DNA of 64,000 nt, taken from Serripes groenlandicus. Its lineage: Eukaryota; Mollusca; Bivalvia; Cardiida; Cardiidae. The stretch spans positions 1-64,000 of the forward strand of contig JASEVX010000364.1 in assembly GCA_031761405.1 (NCBI GenBank), written 5' to 3'. The notes beneath the pieces are model-generated. The model was not told the origin of the DNA and did not search any database. It was given only the letters and a program-made list of their open reading frames with translations. Positions 42,389-55,300 of this stretch are shown here, piece by piece (within the stretch, counting starts at the first letter, position 1; every line of letters starts with the position of its first letter). Position numbers and translations under genes: made by a program.

Positions 42389-43985
42389 CCTCTGAAAACG
42401 GTGGGATTGTAGACGTTACTATTTGTGACCAACCTTGCAACAAAGTAGACGGAACATGTGGCAGATGTGATCTGGGTTATCTCGATAACCTATGTGAAAC
42501 AGGTAGGAGTACTGGAGAGAATTTTTTTTAAAATAGAGTAGCACATAAAATAGACAATCGGTAAGTGTGATAATGAAAATTCTTGTTATTTACTGACATG
42601 TTGAAATACAATTAAATAGTACAATTAATGGTTGTTCGGAGCTTATAACATGAATTTACGGCCATGCCTATTTACTTATATAACACTTATATTCGAAATG
42701 ATAAAATAATATATTTCAGAGTGCATATACTGCACTTTCGGCCAAGATTGATCAACCGTATGCAGATTATGTTTGAAATACGAAACATGCAACCATGTGA
42801 CTGGTCTGTGTTCGAACGGTTGCGCTGCAGGTCGTCAAGGAGAGACATGTAATCAAGGTTTGCATGTGAAATGAAATGGGGATACACATAGTTAAAACAC
42901 CATTTAAATTAATTAAGTATCTTGTTTTTCACAAACCGGAGTCGGATACAAATTATGGCATGAAGTCTACAAATTGGCCAATACATGAGATGGTCTTGTT
43001 CTGATGGAAATATTTATTTGTTTTGCTTCTATATCTGTTATTGATCTGATATTTTGTAAATTACATGTACAGCATACAGAAACTACAGGATTGGTTGAAT
43101 TGTAGACAGCAATGTCACTGTGGCGATGACAAATCCTGTGATTCGATTAATTGAGTTTGTAAAGATGAATTATGTGCAGAAGGGTTCGTTGGTTTGGACT
43201 GCTTGTAAGTTAACGGTATGCATTAAATACTGTGAAACTTTCAAAAAATTAATTTGAATGAAAAGAAAATTTCCCTTTAAGAGAAAGAACTTTTATGTTA
43301 ATGGCTGTATTTATGATCAAAAACAAATGCGAACAGAGAGTACAGTCAAACTTGTGTTAGTAGTCACCTCTGTCAAGCAGCCAACTTGTATTAAGCAGTC
43401 ACTTGAAGAATAACAAATCCCTCTGTCTTCAGCAGTCAATCTTTGACTCGCCCCTGGATCGCTGCTTCAGACAAGTTCGGCTGTATATAATGAATCGGCT
43501 TGATCATGACCAGTAATATCATAAATAAAATGATTACGTTTTATTATTAAAAATCATATATTGCAATTGATAAGGATTAATATAATTGCGAAGAACAAGA
43601 AAGTATACTGTTCTAGGATCACATAACTCGTTTCGAAAGATGTAAAGTCATGTCAAATGTCATATGCATTAAACATCATTCACGTTCTGCCAATCAAATA
43701 TAATATCTACGTTCAACTCTAGACATGGGAGCTATATAGCTCGTGCTAGCTAGCTGCAAATAAACTGGCATACCTATTTGTTTTGTGCACATAACCTTCA
43801 TTCGGATAAAGCAACCCCATAGCAAAAGGAAAGTAGTAATTCATCTATATATGCCTTTCTTCCAGTAGCTAGTCCCGACGAAAGCGATGGCAATAACCAA
43901 TTTATGATTATTGGAGTTGTTTCTGGTGTGGCGTGCATCATCATTGTACTTGTAGTAGCTGGTGTTTGTTTTTTCTGAAGAGAAG
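42389..43985 (+). pseudogene. Mucin-EGF receptor pseudogene (unit 2, 3' half)
   Basis: Four exons correspond to gene 1. 42389-42502 (EGF 1) is open but lacks 21 nt and four of its cysteines. 42720-42857 (EGF 2) has TGA at 42749 in place of the second cysteine codon, and its donor is weakened to GTTTGC. 43073-43214 (EGF 3) has a one-base deletion and several stops. 43866-43985 keeps the juxtamembrane ESDGNNQ and the helix MIIGVVSGVACIIIVLVVAG but gains two T bases, giving TTC TGA. No tail exon is found. The 5' exons that should precede it are absent, their place being taken by mobile elements. Confidence 0.85.
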
Positions 43986-44277
43986 GTAAATATCGTTTTG
44001 ATAGAGAAGTAAGTAATCTGCAAACTAGGATAAGTATAAAAGCTTTTGTGTTACATGTTACCTTTAAGTTGTATGTGTTTTGAATAATTGAAACATTAAT
44101 CGATGTTACATACCTCGCTACTTCGAGAATTATGAATACAATTTTCGATATATTTATTCAGTGTACTTAATGAATAAGTTACACTATAAGGATTATAACA
44201 TCAGCGCTTTACTTCGGATTCTTGACACTTGACCAGGACTAAAGCAATTATCGTGAAAATCAAAACAATAGAACCCG

Positions 44278-44348
44278 CTTATGACGGGATTCGAACCATG
44301 AACATTTGATACGAGAAGACGACGCTTTAGCTCAGCACCACTGTCTTA
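44278..44348 (-). repeat. tRNA-like sequence, unit 2 copy
   Basis: The minus strand ends in GGTTCGAATCCCGTCATAAG, a good B box. The D and anticodon arms are degraded. Paralogue of 15001-15070. Confidence 0.5.
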
Positions 44349-44897
44349 TTGTTTCTGACTGGTATCATAAAGCCAAGACATAAGTGTCTACCGCTTTAGT
44401 TGAGAAAGTAAATCAGCACTAGTTATCCACGCTTGCCAATACCTTGTACCTTGTTCTGAGAGAGTTTATACACTTCTTGTCAACGTATGCTAATACAATT
44501 TTAATGAGAGACTATATCAACACGTACATGTAAATGTTCATTGAAGGCTTGGACCCTAATGGATGAGTGCATAGGCTTATCTTCATGTAACATGGTTCTT
44601 ATACCAGATATATGCATGTCAAGAATCCGACATCGAGCTTGATTGAATTGAATTGTTTGACAATCGATGTCAAATATGTAAGTTAAAACTACACATTGAG
44701 ATACCCAGCCCTTTTAATCCTTGACAAATTAACTTCACTTTAGATGATCAATATATTGGGTTACAGTCCTTTCATAAATACAATTGTTAACCTCTTTTAA
44801 TTTATCAAAAGAAATCATAAAACTATGTAAAAAACGAATGATAAAGAAAACCTGCTGATTCGCGCGAGTTCATAAAATTGAGTACCAGTGTTTCCCA

Positions 44898-45142
44898 TTC
44901 ACGCCTGAAGTCACAACTGATTTCAAGTAACGTCGAAGTACTATTTGTAATCATAGTGTATGTACCATGGGTACCAATCGTTTATCGCATTGAAAGCATT
45001 ATGACGTGCTTTCCCGTCAACATCACCATCGAGTTCTAAATTAAAATAAATCATGTCATTTGACATGCATAAATAACGAACATTACATACAATGACGGGA
45101 GCTTCGACGTTACTTGTAATCAGTTGTGACTTCAGGCGTGAA
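44898..45142. repeat. 41-bp inverted repeat with 163-bp spacer
   Basis: TTCACGCCTGAAGTCACAAC onward (44898-44938) reappears complemented at 45102-45142 with about one mismatch. Such high identity suggests a recent origin or gene conversion between arms. Confidence 0.8.
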
Positions 45143-46113
45143 TAGGAACGTACGCGAAATTGTCCGGTTAACTTGTTTTTACCGCGTACAAATAATTTCA
45201 CGAAAACGTCCCTCATTAGAAAACTAAAGTGATTACTATGACGTGACGAAATTACGTGTAAGTGTCCAACTATTTGCCAAGGTGTTGTCATCAATAGGAC
45301 GCGCATCGTGATCTACAGACGTCAAGATACCACATCGATGTTTCAAGTATTTGATAAATGAATCTGTAATAGTTAATTCACGATATGTTCTTCATGAAAA
45401 AAATCCTTAGACTAAGCAGCAAACGAAGTCTAATATATAACATTCATTAGGTGTTTTCACAAGTTATAAGGGACATGCAACGAAGACAAACGAACAATAA
45501 AGATTCAACAAACTGTCAACAACGGAGTTCGTGTTTATTTATTTCAAATGTACACACTTTTAGCATTCGTTCAAATATGAACAAATTATATACATATATC
45601 ACATTTATCTAAAGACAAATGCTATGAATGTGTTGACATTAATTTGTAAGTCATTTAAATGGCAAAAATTCTTGTACTTGTATACTAAATAAATGGCACA
45701 AGTATACATCATCATACTTATACACACGCTAATATACATTCTCTATGTATACGACTATGTAGTTTCCATATTGTTTCGATTACTCATATATATTGTGAAA
45801 ACTGAATTGTCCGGTATTCGCAAATATGTCAAATAACGCTAAATACATCCGTGGGTCAGGCTGATCTACACAACAGTACACCCTAAAAATCTTTGTTTGC
45901 ATAGAAATAAGTGTAAACCATCACCAGAATGTATTGAATATATGACATTGAGTTTAGAATTATTGTAAATGTGTATAGGATGTACTGGAAATGATTGATG
46001 TGATCACTTTAAGTATTTTGACCTTGTTTAAAAGTGAAAGTAGAGAATGCTAAACACCGATTGACGGTAACCTATTTCGCTTGTTGAGTTCTTTCTTGCA
46101 AATTGTATGATTT

Positions 46114-46132
46114 CCCCCCCCCCCCCCCCCCC
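46114..46132 (+). repeat. Poly-C tract (C19)
   Basis: Nineteen consecutive C bases between TTT and ACC. The length is likely variable and prone to sequencing error. Confidence 0.9.
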
Positions 46133-46315
46133 ACCATTTTCTTTGGATTGTTTTTAAGCTTAGATTTAGATGTAACTCCTGTCAATGGTATATGGTGTTC
46201 GAAAGTGTGACAATTGAGGACTGAAACTGGCGTATTTACATGGAAACAAAGCAAAGAAGGATTTTTGTGTTGGTGTATTGTAACCAATACATCATTTGGT
46301 GCACTAAATTCAGCA

Positions 46316-46680
46316 ACAGGTAGTGTCGATACCATCGTGAATGTTTCCCACTTAGTCTACTGTATATAATCTGACCCAGGAACAATCACGAACGTACGGT
46401 TTCTACCGATCTGTCGAGTGAAGTGGACTGAATAATGTATTCATAGTTCTCGATCTCATAATTATTGTGCATCTGACTTGCCCGTTATTCGGGAATAACT
46501 GCACTCAACAACATATAGTGTCGATACTATCGTGAATGTTTAAATGTTCCAGTTAGTCTACTGCATACAATCTGACCCACGAACAATCCCGAACGTACGG
46601 TTTCTATAGATCTTTTCCGTGAAGTGAATCGAATGTGTATTCATTGTTCTAGATCACATACTGTTCAAAAGTTGTTAACT
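46316..46680 (+). repeat. 196-bp tandem duplication
   Basis: TAGTGTCGATAC.ATCGTGAATG occurs at 46321 and again at 46517, with matching downstream text including CGAACGTACGGTTTCTA. Confidence 0.8.
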
Positions 46681-47846
46681 GTAAAATGATAGTGTAAGGT
46701 TTTCTAAAGAGTGTACATGTTTGCTGTTGAACACGTACATCGATCCCGATTACCTATGTGTGAATGCATCCGCTTCGGGTGTAGTATATAAAAGTTTTAA
46801 ATTCCAATGGCGACAGTTTTCTGTACGAAGTGTTTAAATATTTAACATTTTGACAGAATGCTTCCTCTCTGGATATAATGTTATTATCTCCGTCCTCTTG
46901 ATATAATGTTTCTGCTATGCTCTTCAAAGATAATAAATAAGTTCAACATTTTGTTGATTATTATCAAAATATGTAATGGCTTATTCATTTTGTTATAATA
47001 TTTGTCAGTCATATGTCAAGCGGTCAGTACATACTGATGTGCTTTTTGGCTCCCTGTCAGAAGTAAAACTCACAACAGTATTTCGAGGCAACAGGCCTAG
47101 TTTCCACTAAACCTTTGGTGACAGACGAAGTCGAACATGTAGATTCCTTGTTGCCTGCTAAGAATGTAAATAGTTTACTCTGATTGTCCATTCTGTGCAT
47201 AAGGATAAATAGTCGTCTTCTTTTTATATTTTTTGAAAAAATAATAATTGCATGTGTATGTTGACAGGTATACATATACCCTTAGAGTCAGAAGTGCGCA
47301 CCACGAGAAATATACAAATCATACATTAATACCTTTCACCTATTACATACTGTAAGTTAAAATATATATATATATTATCATATCTGATCGTATGCTATTG
47401 ATTCATGTTTCTTTGTTGTGATAATAGCCTATTATCAAGGTATTTGGATTATGTAAGGTACTGTCCGTATATGAAGGTAACACATACTTAATTATTTACG
47501 TTTTCCGCGACTTGCTACCTGACATATTTACAGCTGTCTTTGCGTACGCAGATAGTTACCTTGTATTTTCTTTAAATGGTTGTTAACCGCTTCAATTCGC
47601 TCAAGTACAAATACTTCAAACAATACTATTCTTATGCAACCTGCTACATTTCTCCTGAAACTACACACATGGTTGGTTTAAACAATATTTTTTTTATATT
47701 CGAATATACATGTACATCTTATAACACTTTCATATCAAATATAAATATAAACAGGATTGTGCACTACGCATTTAGCTTATTTATGAAGTTCTATCCTTGT
47801 GATTTTCATATGCATAAACTGGGTTTACCGGTAACTTAATACAACT

Positions 47847-47912
47847 AGAAGAAGAAGAAGAAGAAGAAAAAGAAGACGAAGAAGAAGAAGAAAAAGAAGA
47901 GGAAACAGAAGA
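47847..47912 (+). repeat. (GAA)n tract
   Basis: Imperfect GAA repeats with AAA, GAC and GAG interruptions over about 66 bp. Not part of any exon recognised here. Confidence 0.85.
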
Positions 47913-48581
47913 GAGTATCGCCCAAAATTCTGAATGGATTTGTCATCTTTATATGTATACACACATGGTTATAGTTGAGTGATCTAGTAGGCTCATATCA
48001 AGTTTACAGTTAACGTAGAAATACCCTTATGTACCCTTTCCTTTTTGACCTCGGTATTTAACACTTATAAAATGGGCTCAGAAAAATCAGTGTTGGTTAT
48101 GTACTTGACGGTTATTTCCGATGGAAATGACTGATAATCCCACGAACAACTGCGATCATTATCTTGCCTTGCTTACGGCTATTGTATCATGGTTTTCAAA
48201 TAACTTAACAAAGGAATAATATCATGTGCAGTTGTGTCTAACGTATAATATAATAAAGTGAAATGGACAGTGCCTAGAGATTACTTTACTGTAAACTACT
48301 TCAAATAATCAGAAATGCAAATTTTAAAGGTATATCTAGCATGACTTTATTCATAGTCACAGCTGTCTCAAAACACCTTAACACGTCCACTTACCAAAGA
48401 TTGTCACAGAAAATATATGGGAACATAAATGCTGTACTTTTATTTTTTGTAAATTCTAAATGTGTTTGAATGAGTCGGATTCAGATTTGACGGAAGACGA
48501 TTTAACTACTCATATGATGAAATCTTTTGACAAAAATGAAATAAGTGCTGACATTTATTTCTAAGAAAATAAATATCGACT

Positions 48582-48655
48582 TCAACACGGATTCAAGCCC
48601 GTGTCTCCTGCGTGACAGACTAACGACGATGCCATTAGACCACATCAACATGGAC
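48582..48655 (-). repeat. tRNA-Asp-like SINE head, copy 2
   Basis: Minus strand GTGGTCTAATGGCATCG, CTGTCACGCAGGAGAC and ACGGGCTTGAATCCGTG give recognisable D, anticodon (GTC) and T arms. The T stem still pairs, but the acceptor stem does not. Confidence 0.55.
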
Positions 48656-49174
48656 TAGTTGGCGGTTTGATATAGGAGGGTTGTAAATTAGGCTCGAAAC
48701 GGTAATGTTTAAAAGAAGTATTCAGCAAATACATGTACTTTCATTGACATCACATACAATTTACAAAAATCAAGAGAACTCTCGGTACACGAAGTGGTGT
48801 TCAGTAATGAAGAGCTAATGTAGAAACAGATATTTGAAGTTGTTCATTGCCGATATTGTAAGACGTTTACGAATCCCATTTAGGTTTCGAGTCGAGGTGT
48901 GTCTGCGGAATTAGCCGACTATGTGCTTTGGCTCCGACGAGCCCATTGCTAAATTATCAGTATGATGTATGATATTGATATTGAATCATGTGTGTTAAAG
49001 AAACACAATTTCGTTTTGATCTATACGACATGATTTGATTGTGACAACCATATATTATTACCTTGGCTATAACGGTTTCGAGATAGTTATACAAGCGATG
49101 CATCAGTATAGTCCGAAGAAAATAGAATAAAAATATGTTATTCATTACGAATCGAAGTCATGGCTCACTGCTCG

Positions 49175-49230
49175 AATTGGATCTATATGAGGTTAAACTA
49201 CACTGTTTAGTGTATACACTAACAAGAAGT
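49175..49230 (+). promoter_or_regulatory. Putative core promoter of receptor gene 2
   Basis: TATA-like CTATATG (49183-49189) precedes the 16-bp palindrome TTAGTGTATACACTAA (49207-49222), the counterpart of the 14-bp palindrome at 1828. The ATG is 99 bases further on. Confidence 0.45.
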
Positions 49231-49320
49231 GTCACGCTTTTTACACACGGTATTTAATATTAAAACTGATCAAACCGTTAACATTTGTGGTATAATGTGA
49301 CTTAAGCGGTGTCATTTAAA

Positions 49321-49384
49321 ATGATTTGTAACAGTTTCGGCTTGTTTGTTGCGCTTATTTTTCTAATAAATGGGAGAATATCAG
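49321..49384 (+). CDS. Gene 2 exon 1: signal peptide
   Basis: MICNSFGLFVALIFLINGRI then Ser, ending TCAG/GTATGT in phase 1. It has the same length as gene 1 exon 1. Confidence 0.7.
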
Positions 49385-52300
49385 GTATGTTTAAGTATGA
49401 TCTTAATCAACGCTATACGTACATTTGAAATGTTAACAAATATCTAAGGGATGAGAAAAGTGGATTATGTTAATGCATAGCCATCGTTTATTTATTTATA
49501 TTTGTGGAATGTTTTTTTGTGTCGATATTTGTTTACCTTAATTTGATAGTAATGTGAATAACTTATTTATGGTCTAATTTACATTTATAAAGAAAGTAAT
49601 GTACTTTTTACTTGCTTCTTCAAAACAAACAATTGTAGTTAAGAAACATTGTTTAAGTTATTGTATTACCTTTATTCATATAACACTGTCAGAACTGATC
49701 ATTACTTTTGGATACGATTCATTTTGTTTGTCTAGCTTCAGATTTTGTCTCAAGAGTACACCTATCTGTACTCAATGGGGTCGGCATGTCAAATTTATTA
49801 AACAAGATCAATTTATATAATTATAATGACTGCACAATTGTACGTTTCACATGGTGATATCTGGTGAAATCCTACCTGTAGCTAGGCGTTTTGTACCGTT
49901 TCGGAGTGTACTTTGCCAAAATGGTCATTTTGCTAACACATCATGATATCTATGTCATTTGAAAAGGATTATAAGGAACTGTTGATATGGTCAGGTTTGT
50001 AGATTCAAATGAACTTTACAGTCATAGTATGCAAACTAATTCATGACCTTTCTTTGCAAATTATTCTGTAGTTGAATCTTGTTTCTAAACTTGGAGTTAC
50101 CAAGCTGCGTAATTAAGAGATTGGTTATTGTGAAAAGGTTGAACATGTTTGGTCAGCAACTAGGTCACTAGGACAAATCTGAGAAATATATTTTTAACAC
50201 TCTAGAGACTGCATTTTGTGGGATCACTAGCTTGGAACTTTGCCAGAATATTTGTCTTGTTGCTATCTAGGCCACAATCAAATATTTGTTATGTTATTTG
50301 AACAACTATGTCATAAGGCCAACTTGATATAATTAGTTTATTCTGTTGAATCTTTTTCAGAATAAATGTATTGATGATATCTAAGATTTATTTGAATGAA
50401 AAACTAAGTCACTATGACAAATTAGAGAATTATCTTTTAAACACTCGTGTGACAGCATTTTGTGCTCCAACAGCTATGCTTGTTTTGATGATCTCTATGT
50501 CAAGTTAATATATCATTCATGCCAGGTGTAAAACTTGGTCACTCTGCCAAATTGAAAGTATATCTTGTTCTCCCTTTGGAAGTTTATTTTTACCTTGAAC
50601 ATTTTGAAATATTGTAAGAATATATGTCCTGGTGATCCCTTGGCTTAGTTTGAGCATAGTTCATGTCAGGTCAAAAGCTAGATCACTAGACCAACTGTTT
50701 TTTTGCTTTCGATTATCGGATCCAAACCAAGGCATGAGGCCAACTGAAGTAAAAGCTTGTCAAAACCCTGTACGTCCGACGTCAAAAATATGTTTTTGTG
50801 ACAATTATAGCGTGGTAAAAAAAATCGCTACTACTGTCTTGTATGCATTGGTATTCAAACACCAATAACACCGAATTATAGATTATAACGCTACGTGATA
50901 TCATTTAATGAATCTGCCATGACGATTCAGATAATAATACCTGATTTTTAATGAAGATTTCGCTGGAATAAAATATTTTCTATTTACTAAACATTTACCA
51001 GAGATATTTTTTTAAGAAATACATATCATTACGATCTTCAAATTACCAGAATTTCAAGAAAATCTGTGGAGCCGATGATTAGTTAATCAGAATGCCGTTG
51101 TACCGATGACGCGCGTTGGAACGCACATTGCGATATTTTAGCTGAAACGCAGTAAGCGGGATTAAAATTGACAACCTTTTTTTTCCAGAATAGTCATCAA
51201 CTTTATGGTTTCATGAAATCCACTCCTTACTTAAAAAATATATTTATTTCTTCCCGAATAGTTATTTTATTGCAAATGATACAGTATATAAATAGACGTT
51301 ATACAGGATGATGGATAATCATACTTTGACAGCTGTTTATATATTATTATACGAGGTGTAATCAAAAAGTAATAGAACTTTCTTAGTGATTATTGTATTA
51401 GTTAATGCATATTTCGGAAAGTCAAACCATATATATATTTGTTTTTACTCTACCTTATGGCGAATTAATATTTCTAGTATTGTAATTTGTTAAGTTATAA
51501 ATCGTTGTCAAATAAACGAGTTGAAGTATAGGTGGGCCACAGCAAAGTTCTATAAGAAAGTACCGGTTTAAGCTGTGTTTATTTCGAATATACAAAACAG
51601 AAGATACTGAAAATGTGCATGACATTAATTATATAAGTTTAATGCTGTTGTTCCATATTAACCATCAAAATAGTAGCGTTGTTTAGCGACGTACAAAAAC
51701 GTCACGTAAAAAAGACGTCAAATGTACGGTCAAATTTAGCAAATTTTGCAAAATGCTAATAGTAAAATTACATCACATCGTAGAAATATAAAAATCTGCA
51801 TTTAAACTGTTTATTCAGTGGAGTTCACCAATAGTGAAGCAGTCATTAACGATGTATACATACACTTGTGTATATTGTTGGAGGAGAGAAATCAGTGGAA
51901 AACTAATGTCACTTGCAAAGCAGCTAGTTTTGATGTTGAAAGGAACAGTTTGAATGTTGTATTTATTCCATAGTAATTGTCATTTGTTACGCAAAAAAAT
52001 CTTACACAATTCGGTGAACGTAGGTTACGGAATGTCTTCAAGCAATGGCTTCTTGGGAAGGTGATGCAGGAGTTGTTTAAACATGTATTCAGGTTTTTAA
52101 ACCAACTCGTTTCCCTCCAAACGGCGACGTCAGATTGACTTTACTACAATGGCCCGCCCCAATTGTACTCACACTGTTCATTATCTCCCAGAATTGTTGT
52201 TTGTAAACTTATTCTTCAAATATTTATCATGTATGTCAGAGAAATGTGGACTTTTGAGAAATTAAGGATTACTTTCAACAATTTCGATTTGTGTCGAAAT

Positions 52301-55300
52301 TATATCTAAATTATTATTACTTCTGAAGGATCACAGATCAGCCATGTTGTAGGGAAAGCTGGTAATATTGTATATTTGGAACGCCTCGGAACAGTTAAAT
52401 ATATGAATACATATTGGTTTTAAACTTGAAAGTAGGATAAAAGCATCTTATCTCAGTCGGTTGAGCCGGTAAGATTAACGATTTCAGGCTTACAACATGG
52501 GCTCGATCCCACCAAAAAATTCCCTTTTCATTTAGCTTGGATCTATGTGTATGTATGCATATATTTGTTTACGTTTGTATTATTTTATATCTTTGTTTTT
52601 TATATTTTTAGATTTCATTTTTTTCTTAAACATGAAATAAAAATGTGTACATGTTATCTATTACGACTAAAACTCAAGACCTTTGCAATACGTGTTCAAC
52701 TCTCTTGTTAAACCGCTGAATTTGCCTTCGAACTGGCAGAGTGTCAGGATCTTACTTATAATCAAAACGGGCGCATATGTTCATGCTCATCCCCTTTTTG
52801 GATAATAGAACAATCCATGACCGTTCGTCATGGCTCACTGCTCAAATTGAATCTATAACTGAAATGTTATTATCTTCGCATGAATAAGTATCAACCCGTC
52901 ACTAATCATTGATGCGCAAAATGTGTATATGTTGCGTTCCTAATGCACAATTCTCCCGATAGCATATGTCATTCTCGCTTTCTCGTAAAAATGTAAGTAT
53001 TCTTTTATTATATTTGTAATGTTTTTACTATATAAATTGCAATATCGTAGCTACTTTGAATCATTATAGAGAAGCATATAAATACAATTTACCATTATTT
53101 ACAAGGCGGTAGAAGAAAGGGAGTACTTAAAAGATTGAACTTGATGATTATGATGAAAACATATTGCGTGTTCATGTTATTACCGTAGATACGTATCTAG
53201 CTATAATTCAGCAGTGTACGTTCCGAAGCGCGACAGACGTTGAACTGCATTGCGATTTATTAAATATCGGCTCTACATATATTCTAGAAATGTCAGCAAA
53301 TGGTACCCGAACACGTGTCCTAAATTATATATAGCTTTTAAATATAAATCTCTCGGGCGATTTTTTAATGAATCAGAAATAATCTTATAACTGATAACAT
53401 GTTTAGGCGAAACTTTCCTTTTAAGTCGCATTTTCTAGTTTTGATATTTACGCGTGGATGTTGTGTTCATCATACCTATTTAGAAGCCCCTTTTGGATTC
53501 TCAAACTCCAATGTCACCCGTCGGTCATCTTGGATTGCAAACGAGGCTCTTAACGCAAACAATATCGAGATGGCTGCATATCACTGTTGTGTAACAAAAT
53601 GTGAAAATGATTCCGGTTTTCATAAGTCTATATCATTGCAAAGTATGCCAAGTGATACGTACTGAAAGAAGACATGGCTGGTTAAAATGAAACGAGAGAC
53701 GAAGGATCACTTTTTCAGGTATTTACTATTTTGCAGATTAAAGGGAATCCAGGTCAACTCGGCCTGTATTATGTATATATATATATGTATGTTTCATGTG
53801 GTTACATAATTTATTTGTTTAAAAGGTCATTTGTACTTATCTTGTTTGTTGTTGTTATTCAGATAAATTACAACTATGATTTTAATAACAATTTGTCTGT
53901 CACAGGTTTTTGATGAGTTACATAGTCTATCTACTCTAAAGTTCTTTAATCACTGATGTATGACTGAATGTAATAAGCATGCTTTTATAAGTATGTATTC
54001 CTAATATCAACAAACACTGACACTAACACCACAAACTTATATCGATCGTGGTTTTGTATCTTTGAAACTTGACTAAATAATAAAGTTATCAAAGCTAACA
54101 AAAAAGAACAATATTATAGCAGGGTTTCTCAACTAAAATAATTCCATAAACTCACCCTTAATATTGTAAATATACAGAAAAGCGAGAAAAGATATTTATG
54201 ATTGCTTTGTTTTGTATATACTTTTAATAATAATGACAAAAAACCATGATCGATATAAATATGTTCTTATATTATGATAGTTAAAACCCAACAAAGAGGT
54301 CTGGATCAAATGTCTAACACAGCAGGCATGTCCATCTGTGTTCGACTGGGGAAGTGAAACACCACCCAGGAAGCCACCGACCCCAAAAGTGAATCCTCAT
54401 AAACGAAAGAGATTGAATATGGGGTAAATTGTTTTGTTTAAATTGTTATAATTTGTCAAAAATAACACAAATAAAATAAAACTAAAACTACATGTTTGCT
54501 GAATCTAATTCTTCTGACATTTATGGGATCATTTTGACTTTGAGTTTCACTGACTAGGAAAAACACTGGGTAAATAATATAAATGATTCGAGATTCAAAC
54601 TGTTGCCTGCGGTTTTAGCAAATGACAAGTTAGGTAAATTGATAAATTTGTAATATAGTGTGAACCTGTTGGAGATTTCGGAAACACTTATTTGTTGTTG
54701 TTTGTTGTGGGAGTTTTATTTTTCAAGTATAAATCAAATGTTTACAAAAAAAAAAAACGTAGCAAACAAATCATTTCCATGATTATTTACATACATTAAT
54801 CAACATCAACAAGTGTTTGCGTCTGCATGTGGGAAAAGTAGAAAGTAACCTATTTTATACAGTTTTTTTATGTTTATTGATAAGTATTGTATAATGATGA
54901 CCTTCAAATGTTTCATTACATGTATGACTGTTTTTAGTACATTTAATGTAATTTCAACATTTGTATGTTTCTAATTCATTGGTCTAATATATATGCTTAA
55001 TCCTTTACCTCATACAGTCAACGTCGGACGCCTCTGCAGCAGACAGCTTTTGAACAATATTGTGACAAAAGAATAAATTGCTCGAGATGAGCAGTTGGTT
55101 CGTTTGTCACAACTTTTTCAACTCTATTTTATAATAACACTTTCATTCATAGATATTTACCACATTTGTATTTAGATATGTTCAAAGTCGTCTGCTCAGG
55201 TTTGTTGTATGTGGAAAAGGGTTAACATGAAGTTCTGTGTGGATGTTTACTTCAAACTGTTTTTTTTACCCTAAAATGTTTGTTTGTATTATTTACAGTG

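Larger units (their letters stand above)
41860..47140 (+). repeat. Segmental duplication C, unit 2 copy
   Basis: Matches 12840-16680 in the same order: microsatellite, EGF exons, transmembrane exon, tRNA-like repeat and 3' flank. The tail exon region is missing, and a 200-bp segment near 44690-44880 is inverted relative to unit 1 (about 14800-14960). Confidence 0.85.
43986..48155. other. 3' flank of unit 2, no gene seen
   Basis: Contains the tRNA-like repeat 44278-44348, the inverted segment near 44690-44880, a 41-bp inverted repeat (44898-44938 with 45102-45142), a C19 tract (46114-46132), a 196-bp tandem duplication (46316-46680) and a GAA-rich tract (47847-47912). Confidence 0.6.
48156..50065 (+). 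repeat. Segmental duplication A, copy 2
   Basis: Same content and order as 546-2640, without the 191-bp MITE. It includes the tRNA-Asp-like repeat, a putative promoter and the signal-peptide exon of the unit 3 gene. Confidence 0.85.

Noticed and set aside
51352..52200. Complete mariner transposon
   Set aside because: Only one terminus-like motif is visible. No matching right end and no transposase motif were found downstream.
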